Assembly (NCBI RefSeq): GCF_002277025.1
Contig: NZ_NIWD01000008.1
Location: forward strand, 234,366 to 298,365
Direction of reading: 5' to 3'
DNA length: 64,000 nt
Source of the DNA: Sphingopyxis sp. GW247-27LB
Lineage (GTDB): Bacteria > Pseudomonadota > Alphaproteobacteria > Sphingomonadales > Sphingomonadaceae
The translations under genes and the position numbers were made by a program. Positions 1-8,063 of the stretch are shown here, in pieces. Position 1 is the first letter of the stretch; each line of letters starts with the position of its first letter. The notes under the pieces were generated by a model that worked only from the letters and a program-made list of their open reading frames with translations, made no database searches and was not told the origin of the DNA.

Positions 1-2106
1 CATCGGCTCGGGAATCCGGAAGCCGGTGCCGACGGGATGGCGGAGGATGTGCTTCATGTTCACCGTCTCGCCCGCCTTGACGAGCGCGCGGTCGAAGACG
101 GTGTGGAGAATGTCGCCGCGTTCGGACCAGCCATAGGGCAGGTCGAAATCATAGGGGCGGATGCCGCTGCCCCAGTCGGTGAGGGTGAAGCTGAAATCGC
201 CCGCGGCGCGCGCGGTGACCATCAGCGCATGGCCTTCGCTGTTCGCAGGATCGGGCGTGTCCTCGCAACTCGAATAGGTCTGCGGCTCGGGAAGCCCGGT
301 CGGGAAGGCGAGGCGGCCCGCCTTGTCGGCGGTGCCGCGCGCGAGCAGGCGGCCGGTGCAGCTGTCGGTGACGCGGATCTCGGCGCCTGCGACGGGCTTG
401 CCGCTGTCGAGCGCGGTCACCCAGGCGAGCGAGCTTTCGCGGCCCCATTTGAAATGCACCGCCATGTTGGTGACCAGCGCGGCGGTCGCGACATAGCGCG
501 TCGCCCGGCGCCCGAGCAGCGCGGCGCCGAGTTCGGGGCTCGCGATCTCGACGACGTGGAAGCCCTTTTCGGTCAGGGGAATGCCGACGACCTCGAATTC
601 CTTGCCGCCGCCGGGCGGGGACAGCGTGAGCTCGCGGCGGGTGCCGTCGTCGGGGGCGTCATCGAACACCGACTTGGTGCCGGTGTAGTTGACGGTGACC
701 TCCTTGCCGGTCGCGTCGCGCTCCTGGCGATAATCGACGTCGTCGGCGTCGTCGACGCGCTTCAGCCAGCGCGCGATCGCGGCATCGTCGTCGCCGACCT
801 TGAGCGCGGTCGCGGGCATCTGGAGGTTTTTCTGAACCAGCGACGCCTCGACCCCGCGCACGGTGACGGGCAGCACGCCGCCCTCGCTCGCCTCCAATAT
901 GCCGAAGGGGGCGGCGAACTTGACCAGTGGCGGGGCGCGGTCGATGTGGAATTTCAGCGGGAAGTTCGACTGGTTCTGCAAGCTTCGGCCGCTCTGGTCG
1001 GTGACGCCGTCGGGCAGCGTCAGCGTCGCGTCGACATTTTGCGGCAGCGGACCGGCGAAATGCACCTCGGTCAGCCAGGGGTCGTTCTTGTCGTCGTCGG
1101 AAGCCTTGGCGGCGAGGCGTTTGCCGTCGGCGGTCGCGAGCGTCGCGGCGAGCGCGGTGGCGCGCGCGACGGGCGAGGCGAATTTGAGCGTGATGTCCTT
1201 GATCGGGTTGCAGCCCGCCTGCGGATTGACGCGGCTGCACGCCATTTTCGCGGTGAAGGCGGGGCGCACGTCATAGTCGAAACGCTGGTCGCGACCGGCG
1301 GTGCGCGCGGGGACGCCCGCCTGGCCGATGCGCGCGTCCCAGACGAGCGCCATCTCGCGCCCCGGCGGCAGCGGACGGCGGCACTTGACCGGCACGATGC
1401 GGTCGAGCGCGGCGTCGCGGTCGGCGCCCGCGGCGGGAAGCCGCTCGGGCAGTCCGGCGTCATAAGCGAAGGAGCGGGCTTTCCAGTCGTTGGTGCCGAG
1501 ACCAGTGAGGATTTCGGTCGCGGTTTCGCGCGGCAGCACATCGACCGGGATCTTCTCGCCGATGCCGTCGACCGCGCAGTAGGCGAAGCGGCCGACCGAG
1601 GCGCGGTCGGCGGCGACGTTGGTCGCGACGAGGAAGATCTGGTCCTCCTCGATCCCGTCATAGGTGCCGCCGGCGAGCACCGCGCGCGCCGAGGGACCGC
1701 CGGTGTCGAGCGCGAAGCGGTCGTTGCCGACGACCGACACGCCGCGCGCGGTGACGAGGTCGGGGCGGAGCTCGACATAGCAGCGCTTGCCGCCGGGCAG
1801 CGGGGCGTCGAATTCGAGCACCCAGGTGCGCGTGTCGACCCAGCGGCCGGTCGCGGGAAGCTTGCAATCATCGGTCGCGGGCGCCTTCGCGCGCGGATCG
1901 CCGAGCGCGACCATGTCCTCCGAAAAGCGCAGCGTGAAGCGGGTGATGGTGCCGTCGCCGGTGCCCGAACTGCCCGGCGTCGCGAGCGTGACCTGCGGCA
2001 CGGTGTCGCCGCCCGCGGCGGCGGCGAGCGCCGCGAGGGGGAGGATCAGCGCGAGTCGCATCCTGCCGGCCAGCCGATTCGCGAACCCGCGCCATCCCTG
2101 CATCAT
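1..2106 (-). CDS. Alpha-2-macroglobulin family protein (N-terminal part, cut by window edge)
   Basis: The minus-strand frame from ATG 2106 stays open to the left edge (702 residues visible, no stop). It opens with a basic stretch and a hydrophobic alanine/leucine signal peptide (about residues 15-35) without a clear lipobox, after a GGAAGGG ribosome site. The middle has beta-rich MG2-like sequence, and near residues 669-688 there is a DRALVKAGETVNMK segment matching the 'DR..Y.PGETV' motif of macroglobulin domains. Bacterial members are envelope-anchored protease traps of the YfhM/MagD type, often with penicillin-binding protein 1C. The thioester region, if present, lies outside the window. 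The family call rests on the MG motif and secretion signal. The subfamily is undecided. Confidence 0.75.
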   Translation of the reverse strand, partial: MMQGWRGFANRLAGRMRLALILPLAALAAAAGGDTVPQVTLATPGSSGTGDGTITRFTLRFSEDMVALGDPRAKAPATDDCKLPATGRWVDTRTWVLEFDAPLPGGKRCYVELRPDLVTARGVSVVGNDRFALDTGGPSARAVLAGGTYDGIEEDQIFLVATNVAADRASVGRFAYCAVDGIGEKIPVDVLPRETATEILTGLGTNDWKARSFAYDAGLPERLPAAGADRDAALDRIVPVKCRRPLPPGREMALVWDARIGQAGVPARTAGRDQRFDYDVRPAFTAKMACSRVNPQAGCNPIKDITLKFASPVARATALAATLATADGKRLAAKASDDDKNDPWLTEVHFAGPLPQNVDATLTLPDGVTDQSGRSLQNQSNFPLKFHIDRAPPLVKFAAPFGILEASEGGVLPVTVRGVEASLVQKNLQMPATALKVGDDDAAIARWLKRVDDADDVDYRQERDATGKEVTVNYTGTKSVFDDAPDDGTRRELTLSPPGGGKEFEVVGIPLTEKGFHVVEIASPELGAALLGRRATRYVATAALVTNMAVHFKWGRESSLAWVTALDSGKPVAGAEIRVTDSCTGRLLARGTADKAGRLAFPTGLPEPQTYSSCEDTPDPANSEGHALMVTARAAGDFSFTLTDWGSGIRPYDFDLPYGWSERGDILHTVFDRALVKAGETVNMKHILRHPVGTGFRIPEPM

Positions 2107-2246
2107 TCCGCCGCCCTTCCCTGTCTGGCATGCGCCGCTATCCTGCTGGAAACAGGGGCGAGAGTCCACCCGTCACCGCGCGCGTGAGGGATAGCCGGTC
2201 GGCGCGAAAAGGGTGTGACCGCGGTCACAGACGCAGGCGCGCGACC

Positions 2247-2624
2247 TCAGCGCGCGAGCATCGGTCCGAGCGGCTGGCCGGCGAAGATGTGGACGTGGAG
2301 GTGCGGGATTTCCTGGTGGCTGTCGAAGCCGACGTTGGCGAGCAGGCGATAGCCCGGCGCGACGAGGCCCTGGTCGCGCGCGATCTGGCCGACGGCACGG
2401 ACGAAGCCCGCGATCTCTTCGGCGCTGCCGCGCTCCGAAAAATCGTCCCAGCTCACATAGGCGCCCTTGGGGATGACGAGGATGTGCAGCGGCGCCTGCG
2501 GATTGATGTCGTGGAAGGCGAGGGCATGCTCGTCCTCATAGACCTTCCGGCACGGCAGTTCGCCGCGCAGGATGCGCGCGAAGATATTGGTCTCGTCATA
2601 GGGCAGGGTGGCGTCGATCGGCAT
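2247..2624 (-). CDS. HIT family nucleotide-binding hydrolase (HinT-like)
   Basis: A 125-residue histidine-triad protein. The triad H108-x-H110-x-H112 follows 'DSHQEIP' and forms the nucleotide phosphoramidase active site. The N-terminal 'NIFARILRGELPCRKVYEDE' is the classic HIT start. These cytosolic homodimers hydrolyse AMP-lysine or similar adenylates. It follows hisE on the same strand after 22 bp, a pairing common in Alphaproteobacteria, so co-transcription is likely. The length is normal for the family and nothing is unusual. Confidence 0.93.
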   Translation of the reverse strand: MPIDATLPYDETNIFARILRGELPCRKVYEDEHALAFHDINPQAPLHILVIPKGAYVSWDDFSERGSAEEIAGFVRAVGQIARDQGLVAPGYRLLANVGFDSHQEIPHLHVHIFAGQPLGPMLAR

Positions 2625-2646
2625 GAAGGGCTCCTATGCGTCTTGT

Positions 2647-2973
2647 CTATTTCGGGCGGGCGGCTTTTTCGGCGTGGCCCGAGGTGCCGTGACGGCGCGC
2701 AAGCTCGGCCGCGACGGCGTCCCAGCCGAGACCGCGTTCGGCGAGCAGCACGGTCAGGTGGAAGATCAGGTCGGCGGCCTCGCCGGTCAGGGCGGCGTCG
2801 TCCTCGGTGAGCGCGGCGATGATCGTTTCGGTCGCCTCCTCGCCGAGCTTCTGCGCGATCTTGCCGCGGCCCTTCGCCGCGAGGCTCGCGACATAGGAGG
2901 CGCCGGCATCGCCCGAGGCGAGCCGGTCCTTCACCACCGCCTCGAGCTGCGTCAATGCGTCGCCGATCGCCAT
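2647..2973 (-). CDS. hisE: Phosphoribosyl-ATP diphosphatase (HisE)
   Basis: A 108-residue all-helical HisE/MazG-type pyrophosphatase that converts phosphoribosyl-ATP to phosphoribosyl-AMP, the second step of histidine synthesis. The signature is 'KLGEEATETIIAAL' followed by 'EAADLIFHLTVLL', which carry the acidic metal ligands. In many relatives hisE closes a hisBHAF-hisE-HIT cluster. Here the upstream neighbour is a REP-like repeat and divergent ung, so hisE-HIT is detached from the rest of the pathway. Confidence 0.95.
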   Translation of the reverse strand: MAIGDALTQLEAVVKDRLASGDAGASYVASLAAKGRGKIAQKLGEEATETIIAALTEDDAALTGEAADLIFHLTVLLAERGLGWDAVAAELARRHGTSGHAEKAARPK

Positions 2974-3000
2974 GTCGAAATCCTTTGGCTGCTAAATATC

Positions 3001-3089
3001 CCGTTCGCCCTGAGCTTGTCGAAGGGCCGTCCTTTCTTTTCGGGCGCTGGAAAGAAAGAACGGTGCTTCGACAAGCTCAGCACGAACGG
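3001..3089. repeat. REP-like inverted repeat, family A copy 1 (GAGCTTGTCGAAG type)
   Basis: Two imperfect arms, CCGTTCGCCCTGAGCTTGTC at the left and its inverted counterpart CGACAAGCTCAGCACGAACGG at the right, flank a short AT-richer centre. The same module recurs at 20283, 30697 and 48635. It lies between hisE and ung, with promoter-proximal ends on both sides. Confidence 0.85.
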
Positions 3090-3164
3090 ATGAAAGGTTG
3101 CCCGATGGCCTAGCGGCGGATAACCCACTGGACAAGGCCGCGCGGCTCTGGTCGAAGGGCGCGC

Positions 3165-3878
3165 ATGGCCGAGGTCAAGCTTCATCCCGACTGGCTCGCG
3201 CGGATCGGCGGCGAGTTCGAACAACCCTATATGGCGGCGCTCAAGCAGTTCCTCGCGGGCGAGCGCGCGAAGGGCAAGGCGATCTATCCGCGCCCGCGCG
3301 ACTGGTTCGCGGCGCTCGATGCGACGCCGCCGCAGGACGTCCGCGTCGTGATCCTGGGGCAGGACCCCTATCACGGGCCGGGACAGGCGCACGGGCTCTG
3401 CTTTTCGGTGCAGCCGGGTGTGCGCGTACCGCCAAGCCTCGTCAACATCTACAAGGAGATGCAGGCCGACATCGGCCTCCCGCCGGCGCGCCACGGCTAT
3501 CTGAAGCATTGGGCCGAACAGGGCGTGCTGCTGCTCAACAATTGCCTGACGGTGGAAGCCGGAATGGCGGCGTCGCACCAGGGCAAGGGATGGGAGCGCT
3601 TCACCGATGCCGCGGTCGCCGCGGTCGCGGCCGACCCGGCGCCCAAGGTGTTCATCCTCTGGGGCAGCCACGCGCAGCGCAAGGCGGCGAACGTCCCGGG
3701 GCTTGGGCCGGGCAGCCCGCACCTGATCCTGCGCGCGCCGCACCCGTCGCCGCTGTCGGCGCACAACGGCTTCTTCGGCTCGAAGCCGTTCAGCCAGGCC
3801 AATGCGTTCCTCGAGGCGCATGGGCGCGGCGCGATCGACTGGCGGCTGCCCGAAACGGCGGACATCGACGCGGCATGA
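3165..3878 (+). CDS. ung: Uracil-DNA glycosylase, family 1
   Basis: A 237-residue enzyme that excises uracil from DNA, starting base-excision repair. Family 1 hallmarks are present: the water-activating loop GQDPYH at residues 65-70 with catalytic Asp67, the uracil pocket '[10 protein letters not shown]' near 122-131, and the DNA-intercalation loop HPSPLSA beginning at His193. The stop codon overlaps the ATG of the downstream permease (ATGA), so the two are translationally coupled. It may matter that an anti-phage deaminase producing dUTP lies about 12 kb away, but the genes are not linked. Confidence 0.97.
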   Translation: MAEVKLHPDWLARIGGEFEQPYMAALKQFLAGERAKGKAIYPRPRDWFAALDATPPQDVRVVILGQDPYHGPGQAHGLCFSVQPGVRVPPSLVNIYKEMQADIGLPPARHGYLKHWAEQGVLLLNNCLTVEAGMAASHQGKGWERFTDAAVAAVAADPAPKVFILWGSHAQRKAANVPGLGPGSPHLILRAPHPSPLSAHNGFFGSKPFSQANAFLEAHGRGAIDWRLPETADIDAA

Positions 3879-4633
3879 ATCTGCTGGCCGATCCGGCGAC
3901 GCTCGCGATGCTGGTTATCGCGGTGATCCTGCTCGGCATGGCGAAGGGCGGGCTGGCCGGGGCGGGCGCGCTCGCGACGCCGCTCGTCGCGCTCGTGCTG
4001 CCGCCGGCCACCGCCGCGGCGCTGCTGCTCCCCATCCTGATCGTGCAGGACGTCGTCAGCGTGTGGGCATTCCGCAAGACGTGGGACGGCTGGATCATCG
4101 GCTGGATGCTCCCCGGCGCCGCGCTCGGCATCGCGGCGGGTTGGTTCTACGCCGACCGGGTGAACGAAGCGCAGCTGATGGCGGCGCTCGGCGCGATCAC
4201 GCTCGCCTTCGGCCTCTATCGCCTGTGGGTCGAACGCGGCGGGCGCATCGTGGCGGCGTCGCAATCGCCGGGCTGGGTCGGCACCCTGTTCGGCGGCCTG
4301 ATGGGGCTGACGAGCCAGATCGCGCACGCGGGCGGTCCGCCGTTCCAGATGTGGGTGACGCCGCGCAAGCTGCCGCACCTGACCTTCATCGGGACCAGCG
4401 CGATCCTGTTCGCGATCGTCAACTGGATGAAGGTCCCCGCCTATCTCGCGCTCGGCGCCTTTCCGCACGAGGTGATCGTCGCGGCGCTGCTCCTGATGCC
4501 GCTCGCGATCATCTCGACCCTGCTCACCGTGCGCTGGTTGAAGCGGATCGACGGCGCGCGCTTCTATGGCCTGATCTATGTCCTGATGGTGCTGCTCGGC
4601 GCCAAGCTGCTCTGGGACGGGGTCGCGGGGTGA
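3875..4633 (+). CDS. Sulfite exporter TauE/SafE family permease
   Basis: A 252-residue inner-membrane protein with about eight hydrophobic segments in two repeats, each opening with a glycine-rich '[12 protein letters not shown]' or '[14 protein letters not shown]' stretch, as in TauE/SafE (DUF81) permeases. Members export small organosulfur or carboxylate anions, but the substrate here cannot be read from sequence. The ATG at 3875 overlaps the ung stop, and the stop overlaps the GTG of the next gene, giving a three-gene ung-permease-YaiI operon. Confidence 0.9.
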   Translation: MNLLADPATLAMLVIAVILLGMAKGGLAGAGALATPLVALVLPPATAAALLLPILIVQDVVSVWAFRKTWDGWIIGWMLPGAALGIAAGWFYADRVNEAQLMAALGAITLAFGLYRLWVERGGRIVAASQSPGWVGTLFGGLMGLTSQIAHAGGPPFQMWVTPRKLPHLTFIGTSAILFAIVNWMKVPAYLALGAFPHEVIVAALLLMPLAIISTLLTVRWLKRIDGARFYGLIYVLMVLLGAKLLWDGVAG

Positions 4634-5106
4634 GCGTGTCCGAAATTGCCTCTCCCTTCATATTGGTCGATGCCGACGCCTGCCCGGTGAAGGACGAGGT
4701 CTACCGCGTCGCGTGGCGGCATGGCGTCGCGGTGAAGATCGTCAGCAACAGCCGGCTGCGCGTTCCTGAGCATCCGCTGGTCGAGCGGGTGGTGGTCTCC
4801 GACGGCTTCGACGCCGCCGACGACTGGATCGCCGACGCCGCGACGCCGCGCAGCGTCGTGATCACCGCTGATATCCTGCTCGCCGACCGGGCGCTTAAGG
4901 CGGGGGCGGTGGCGCTCGCGCCGACGGGCAAGCCCTTCACCGCCGCGTCGATCGGCCCGGCGATCGCGACGCGCGCGATCATGGCCGATCTGCGTGCGGG
5001 CATGGGGAATGGCATCGGCGGTCCGCCGCCCTTCTCCAAGGCCGACCGCTCGCGATTCCTGCAGGAACTCGATGCCGTGCTGGTGCGGCTGAAACGCCAA
5101 GCGTAA
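4630..5106 (+). CDS. YaiI/YqxD family protein (DUF188)
   Basis: About 158 residues. The N-terminal 'ILVDADACPVKDEVYRVA' and central 'VITADILLADRALKAGA' carry conserved aspartates of this PIN-like family, and the tail 'GGPPPFSKADRSRFLQELD' is diagnostic. The family probably has nuclease-like chemistry but no settled role. The chosen start is GTG 4630, overlapping the preceding TGA (GTGA). A second GTG two codons later is possible, and no early ATG exists in the frame. Confidence 0.92.
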   Translation: MSVSEIASPFILVDADACPVKDEVYRVAWRHGVAVKIVSNSRLRVPEHPLVERVVVSDGFDAADDWIADAATPRSVVITADILLADRALKAGAVALAPTGKPFTAASIGPAIATRAIMADLRAGMGNGIGGPPPFSKADRSRFLQELDAVLVRLKRQA

Positions 5107-5255
5107 GTTTCTTTCCTTCCCGTTCAAAGGTTTGTGCGAATTTTTCACGCCAGTGACCGCGATCACCACGGCGCGGGTCGCGGTGCGGCATAAGCGGGGC
5201 ATCGGGACGCTCCCGAGACAGTTTTCGAAACCGACGACCCCCCGTTTGAAAGGAT

Positions 5256-5444
5256 ATGACGATGACCAGGAAGATGCTTGTTGCCCCCGTGATGGCGCTG
5301 ACGATCGCGCTGACCGCGACCCCCGCGATGGCCCAGTCGGCGCAGCCGGCGCAGAGCGGGATGACGATTACTTCCAATCCGGTACAGATTCTGATCGGCC
5401 TGCTGCTCCCCGCGGTGCAGAAGATACGCGAAGCCGCGCGCTGA
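5256..5444 (+). CDS. Small secreted peptide with DUF1559/prepilin-like C-terminus
   Basis: A 62-residue ORF behind an AAAGGA ribosome site. Residues 1-26 are a standard signal peptide ending AMA, leaving a mature peptide of about 36 residues. Its last 19 residues, QILIGLLLPAVQKIREAAR, look strikingly like the N-terminal helix of planctomycete DUF1559 prepilin-like proteins, but here the helix ends the protein and there is no prepilin cleavage site. A strong terminator follows at 5489. Function unknown. The ribosome site, signal peptide and terminator support a real monocistronic gene. Confidence 0.7.
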   Translation: MTMTRKMLVAPVMALTIALTATPAMAQSAQPAQSGMTITSNPVQILIGLLLPAVQKIREAAR

Positions 5445-5488
5445 CGTCTTTCACGCCCTGTTCGGGGGCCGGGATGGCGGCCCTCCGG

Positions 5489-5525
5489 AGCCCTCCCGCC
5501 GCGGTGACCCGGCGGGAGGGCTTTT
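5489..5525 (+). terminator. Rho-independent terminator after the 62-residue peptide gene
   Basis: A near-perfect GC stem (AGCCCTCCCGCC / GGCGGGAGGGCT) with a short loop is followed directly by TTTT. It lies 44 bp after the small secreted peptide gene. Confidence 0.85.
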
Positions 5526-5644
5526 GCTTGGGAAGAGGGTTTGCGGCCATATTCTCCCTTCCCGCCTGCGGAAGGGGCGGTCCTCGGGCGCAGCTTCCTC
5601 CCAACACCCTTGACCCGGCTCCCCCGCCGCCGCATCCTCGCAGC

Positions 5645-5986
5645 ATGGCGCGGACCTATACGAGCTTCGCCGATTTCTGGCCCTTCTACCTGCGCGAGCA
5701 CAGCAAGCCCTCGACGCGGGCGCTGCACTATGTCGGGACGAGCCTGGTCGTGCTGATCGCGGTCGCCGCGATCGTCGCGGCGCGTTGGTGGTGGCTCGCG
5801 GCGCTGCCCGTGGCGGGCTATTTCTTTGCCTGGGTCGCGCATTTCGGGGTCGAGAAGAACCGGCCCGCGACCTTTACCTATCCGCTGTGGAGCCTCGCCG
5901 CCGATTTCCGAATGTGGGCGCTGTGGCTGACCGGGCGGCTGAGCCCTGAACTCGACCGGGCGGGGGTGGCGCGGGTTTCGCGCTGA
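5645..5986 (+). CDS. Mpo1-like/DUF962 membrane protein
   Basis: A 113-residue protein with 'FWPFYLREHSKPSTRALHYV' at the N-terminus, two hydrophobic segments (about 35-70) and 'HFGVEKNRPATFTYPLWSL'. The conserved histidines (H19, H28 and the later H in AHFG) match the DUF962 family. The yeast relative Mpo1 is a 2-hydroxy-fatty-acid dioxygenase of ER lipids, and bacterial members are presumed lipid-related. The start ATG 5645 is the only one that gives the family N-terminus. Confidence 0.85.
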   Translation: MARTYTSFADFWPFYLREHSKPSTRALHYVGTSLVVLIAVAAIVAARWWWLAALPVAGYFFAWVAHFGVEKNRPATFTYPLWSLAADFRMWALWLTGRLSPELDRAGVARVSR

Positions 5987-6009
5987 CCGCCGCCGAACCC
6001 AAGGAGACG

Positions 6010-6441
6010 ATGATGACCGTGAACAGCGCAACCGCCCGCTACGAGGGTTTCGGCAAGGACGGCAAGGGGCATATCTGGACGAAGCGCGGCGCGCTCGACG
6101 GCGAGCCCTATGGCTTCGCCTCGCGCTTCGAGGACGGGCCCGGCACCAACCCCGAGGAACTGATCGCCGCCGCGCATGCGGCCTGTTTCACCATGGCGCT
6201 GTCCTTCGGGCTGGCGCGTGCGGGCCATTCGGACGGGCAGCTCGACACGCGCGCCGAAGTGACGCTGGACCGCGACGGCGAGGGTTTCAAGGTGACGAAA
6301 TCGGCGTTGACGCTGACCGCGAAAGTCCCGGGAATCGCGGCCGACGATTTCGCCCGGCTCGCCGCGGACGCCGAAGCGAACTGCCCGATCTCGAAGCTGC
6401 TCAATTGCGAGATCACCCTCGCGCACAATCTCGAAAATTAG
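6010..6441 (+). CDS. OsmC family organic hydroperoxide reductase
   Basis: A 143-residue OsmC/Ohr-fold thiol peroxidase. The peroxidatic cysteine C59 sits in 'AAHAACFTMAL' and the resolving cysteine C125 in 'EANCPISKLL', both intact. It reduces organic hydroperoxides in the cytosol using lipoylated or thioredoxin partners. A ribosome site (AAGGAGACG) precedes ATG 6010. The second ATG three bases later is also possible. The stop overlaps the convergent 2H phosphoesterase gene by 4 bp. Confidence 0.95.
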   Translation: MMTVNSATARYEGFGKDGKGHIWTKRGALDGEPYGFASRFEDGPGTNPEELIAAAHAACFTMALSFGLARAGHSDGQLDTRAEVTLDRDGEGFKVTKSALTLTAKVPGIAADDFARLAADAEANCPISKLLNCEITLAHNLEN

Positions 6442-7040
6442 GCGGCTCGAAGAGTCGGCGGCGGGGGTGACCCGTCTTCGGTCATGAAAGCAAAAGCCGA
6501 CTGCGCCGGAGGGAGCAGCGGCCAGCGATGGAGCACGATGTGTTCGCGTCCCCGGGCGTCGACCCTCGGGCGGCTTTCGATCAACAGCAACGCATCGGGT
6601 GTCCAGTGATGGATGACATCGAACGCATCGAAGGTCGAACGATCGTAGCCCAGCGTGATATGCGGACGCAGTCCCGAGCGACGATGCAGCGGTGCGATGC
6701 CGTAGCCCGCGAGCATTTTCGCGATGGCATCGAAGAAACCCCTGATCTCCGTCGATCTGCCGCGCGTGACGAGTTCGGCGCCCATCGCCCGGCCATGAAC
6801 GCGGCCAAAGCGGATCGGCGCCGCGGGCGGCAGACTGGTTCCCAAGGCGGCAACGACGCGGCTTTTCAGGAACAAGTCGCGCTGCAGGGTTTCGCCGACG
6901 ACGCATAGCGTGAGATGAAGCATGTCAGGCTCGACGGCTCGGCCGGCTTGACCGGCCCGTCGCTGCCACTCGGCGAACGATGAACGCAGAACCAAGGGCA
7001 ATTGGAAACCGAGAAAGGTGCGAATGATCGGACTGGACAC
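6438..7040 (-). CDS. 2'-5' RNA ligase-type 2H phosphoesterase (ThpR-like), GTG start preferred
   Basis: A 2H phosphoesterase with both catalytic HxT motifs: HLTL at about residue 42 and HITL at about residue 127 of the 200-residue form. ThpR enzymes open 2',3'-cyclic phosphates on RNA. An ATG at 7070 adds ten residues, but it lies inside the LexA-like box and has no ribosome site. The GTG at 7040 sits seven bases after a good GGAG and gives the family-like start 'SSPIIRTFLGFQLP', so I chose it. The gene may be part of the DNA-damage response. Confidence 0.85.
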   Translation of the reverse strand: MSSPIIRTFLGFQLPLVLRSSFAEWQRRAGQAGRAVEPDMLHLTLCVVGETLQRDLFLKSRVVAALGTSLPPAAPIRFGRVHGRAMGAELVTRGRSTEIRGFFDAIAKMLAGYGIAPLHRRSGLRPHITLGYDRSTFDAFDVIHHWTPDALLLIESRPRVDARGREHIVLHRWPLLPPAQSAFAFMTEDGSPPPPTLRAA

Positions 7041-7062
7041 GGCATTTCTCCGACTCGGGAAT

Positions 7063-7077
7063 GTTCCCATTATGTTC
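7063..7077 (-). promoter_or_regulatory. Probable LexA operator (GTTC-N7-GTTC)
   Basis: The sequence GTTCCCATTATGTTC is an exact match to the alphaproteobacterial SOS box GTTC-N7-GTTC, with GAAC-N7-GAAC on the minus strand. It lies 23 bp upstream of the GTG start of the 2H phosphoesterase gene, and a further GAAC half-site lies just beyond at 7085. The 15-base pattern alone can occur by chance, but the position is what an operator would need. Confidence 0.6.
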
Positions 7078-7172
7078 TCATCGGGAACAAGAGTCGAATC
7101 GGGCGGAAGTTGGACTCCCGATCAGGTCTGGCATAAAGTGACATCGGTTACCGCTGACACGGGAGATCGACG

Positions 7173-7721
7173 ATGCGCAGGCGAATGGCAGCGATGCTGG
7201 TGATCCTACTGACGGCGGCGTGCGGCGCGCCGTCCGACCAGCCCAAGGCGGACGATGGGGCGGCGAAGGCGGTGTTGCCCGCGGGGCCTGCGGCGAAAGT
7301 CGACACGGTCGCGGCGGTGGATCTGCCCGCGGGGGTGCGCGAGGCGGCGCTGGCGCGCGTACCCGGCCTGACGATCGCCGGCGCCGAGCGCAAGCAGCGC
7401 GACGGAATGACCTTCTACGATGTCGAGGGCACGCGCCCCGATGGCAGCGAGGTCGAGCTCGACATGCTCGAAGATAAGGGACGCTTCACCGTCGTCGAGG
7501 TGCAGCGCGACATCGCCTGGGCCGATGCGCCGCCGGCGGTAATCGCCGCTGCCAAGGCCGCGCCCGATGCGTTCGAGCCGGCGCGCGTGATCGAAAGCAC
7601 GCAGGAGGACGGCACGGTGATCTATGAACTGTTCGCGGCGGGCAAGCCCGGCGAGCCCGCCGCCGAGATCGACTGGAAGGACGGCAAGGCGGCGCTGCGG
7701 CGCGAGCGCGCGATCTATTGA
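7173..7721 (+). CDS. Hypothetical lipoprotein with two PepSY-like repeats
   Basis: A 182-residue protein with a lipobox (LLTAAC at residues 12-17). It has two similar halves, one running from 'VREAALARVPGLTIAGAERK' through 'FYDVEG' and one from 'VIAAAKAAPDAFEPARVIES' through 'IYELFAAG', resembling PepSY-type beta folds. It is probably an inner- or outer-membrane-tethered periplasmic protein of unknown role. The 3' end overlaps the convergent monooxygenase-like gene by 7 bp. Confidence 0.8.
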   Translation: MRRRMAAMLVILLTAACGAPSDQPKADDGAAKAVLPAGPAAKVDTVAAVDLPAGVREAALARVPGLTIAGAERKQRDGMTFYDVEGTRPDGSEVELDMLEDKGRFTVVEVQRDIAWADAPPAVIAAAKAAPDAFEPARVIESTQEDGTVIYELFAAGKPGEPAAEIDWKDGKAALRRERAIY

Positions 7722-8053
7722 TCGCCGGCCGCGGGGTCGGTCAGATCGTCGGTGACCTCGAGCAGCAGCAGCGGCGCGTCGCCCGCATCGGCGATCGCAT
7801 CGACGAAGGCGGCGCGCGTTGCGGGCTCGTCATAGACCATCTTCGCGTCGAACGCCGCCTGCCAGGTCGCGCGGTCGGGCCATTCGGCGATGCCGATGAA
7901 GCGCGCCGCGCCGGCGGGGCCGTCCTCGCGGTGGAGGCGCGAGCCGAGCGAGCCGTATTTCGCGCGGATCAACTCGGTCCCGCGGCGCCAGGCGGCGCGG
8001 AACTGCTCTTCCTTGCCCGGGTGCACCTTCCACCAATAGGCGGCGACGAACAT
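7715..8053 (-). CDS. Antibiotic biosynthesis monooxygenase (ABM)-like dimeric barrel protein
   Basis: A 112-residue protein that starts 'MFVAAYWWKVHPGKEEQFRAAW', typical of the dimeric alpha+beta barrel (ABM/YgiN-like) superfamily, with 'RFIGIAEWPDRATWQAAF' as the second strand-helix unit. Such proteins act as small cofactor-free monooxygenases or stress proteins. The substrate is unknown. ATG 8053 gives the family N-terminus and lies 10 bp after the upstream lipoprotein gene, so the two probably form an operon. Confidence 0.75.
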   Translation of the reverse strand: MFVAAYWWKVHPGKEEQFRAAWRRGTELIRAKYGSLGSRLHREDGPAGAARFIGIAEWPDRATWQAAFDAKMVYDEPATRAAFVDAIADAGDAPLLLLEVTDDLTDPAAGDQ

Positions 8054-8063
8054 CGTCCGGCCT

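Noticed and set aside
37..2187. A 716-codon plus-strand open frame at the left edge.
   Set aside because: Opposite to the macroglobulin-like gene, whose signal peptide and MG motif are clear. The plus-strand product has no recognisable domain.
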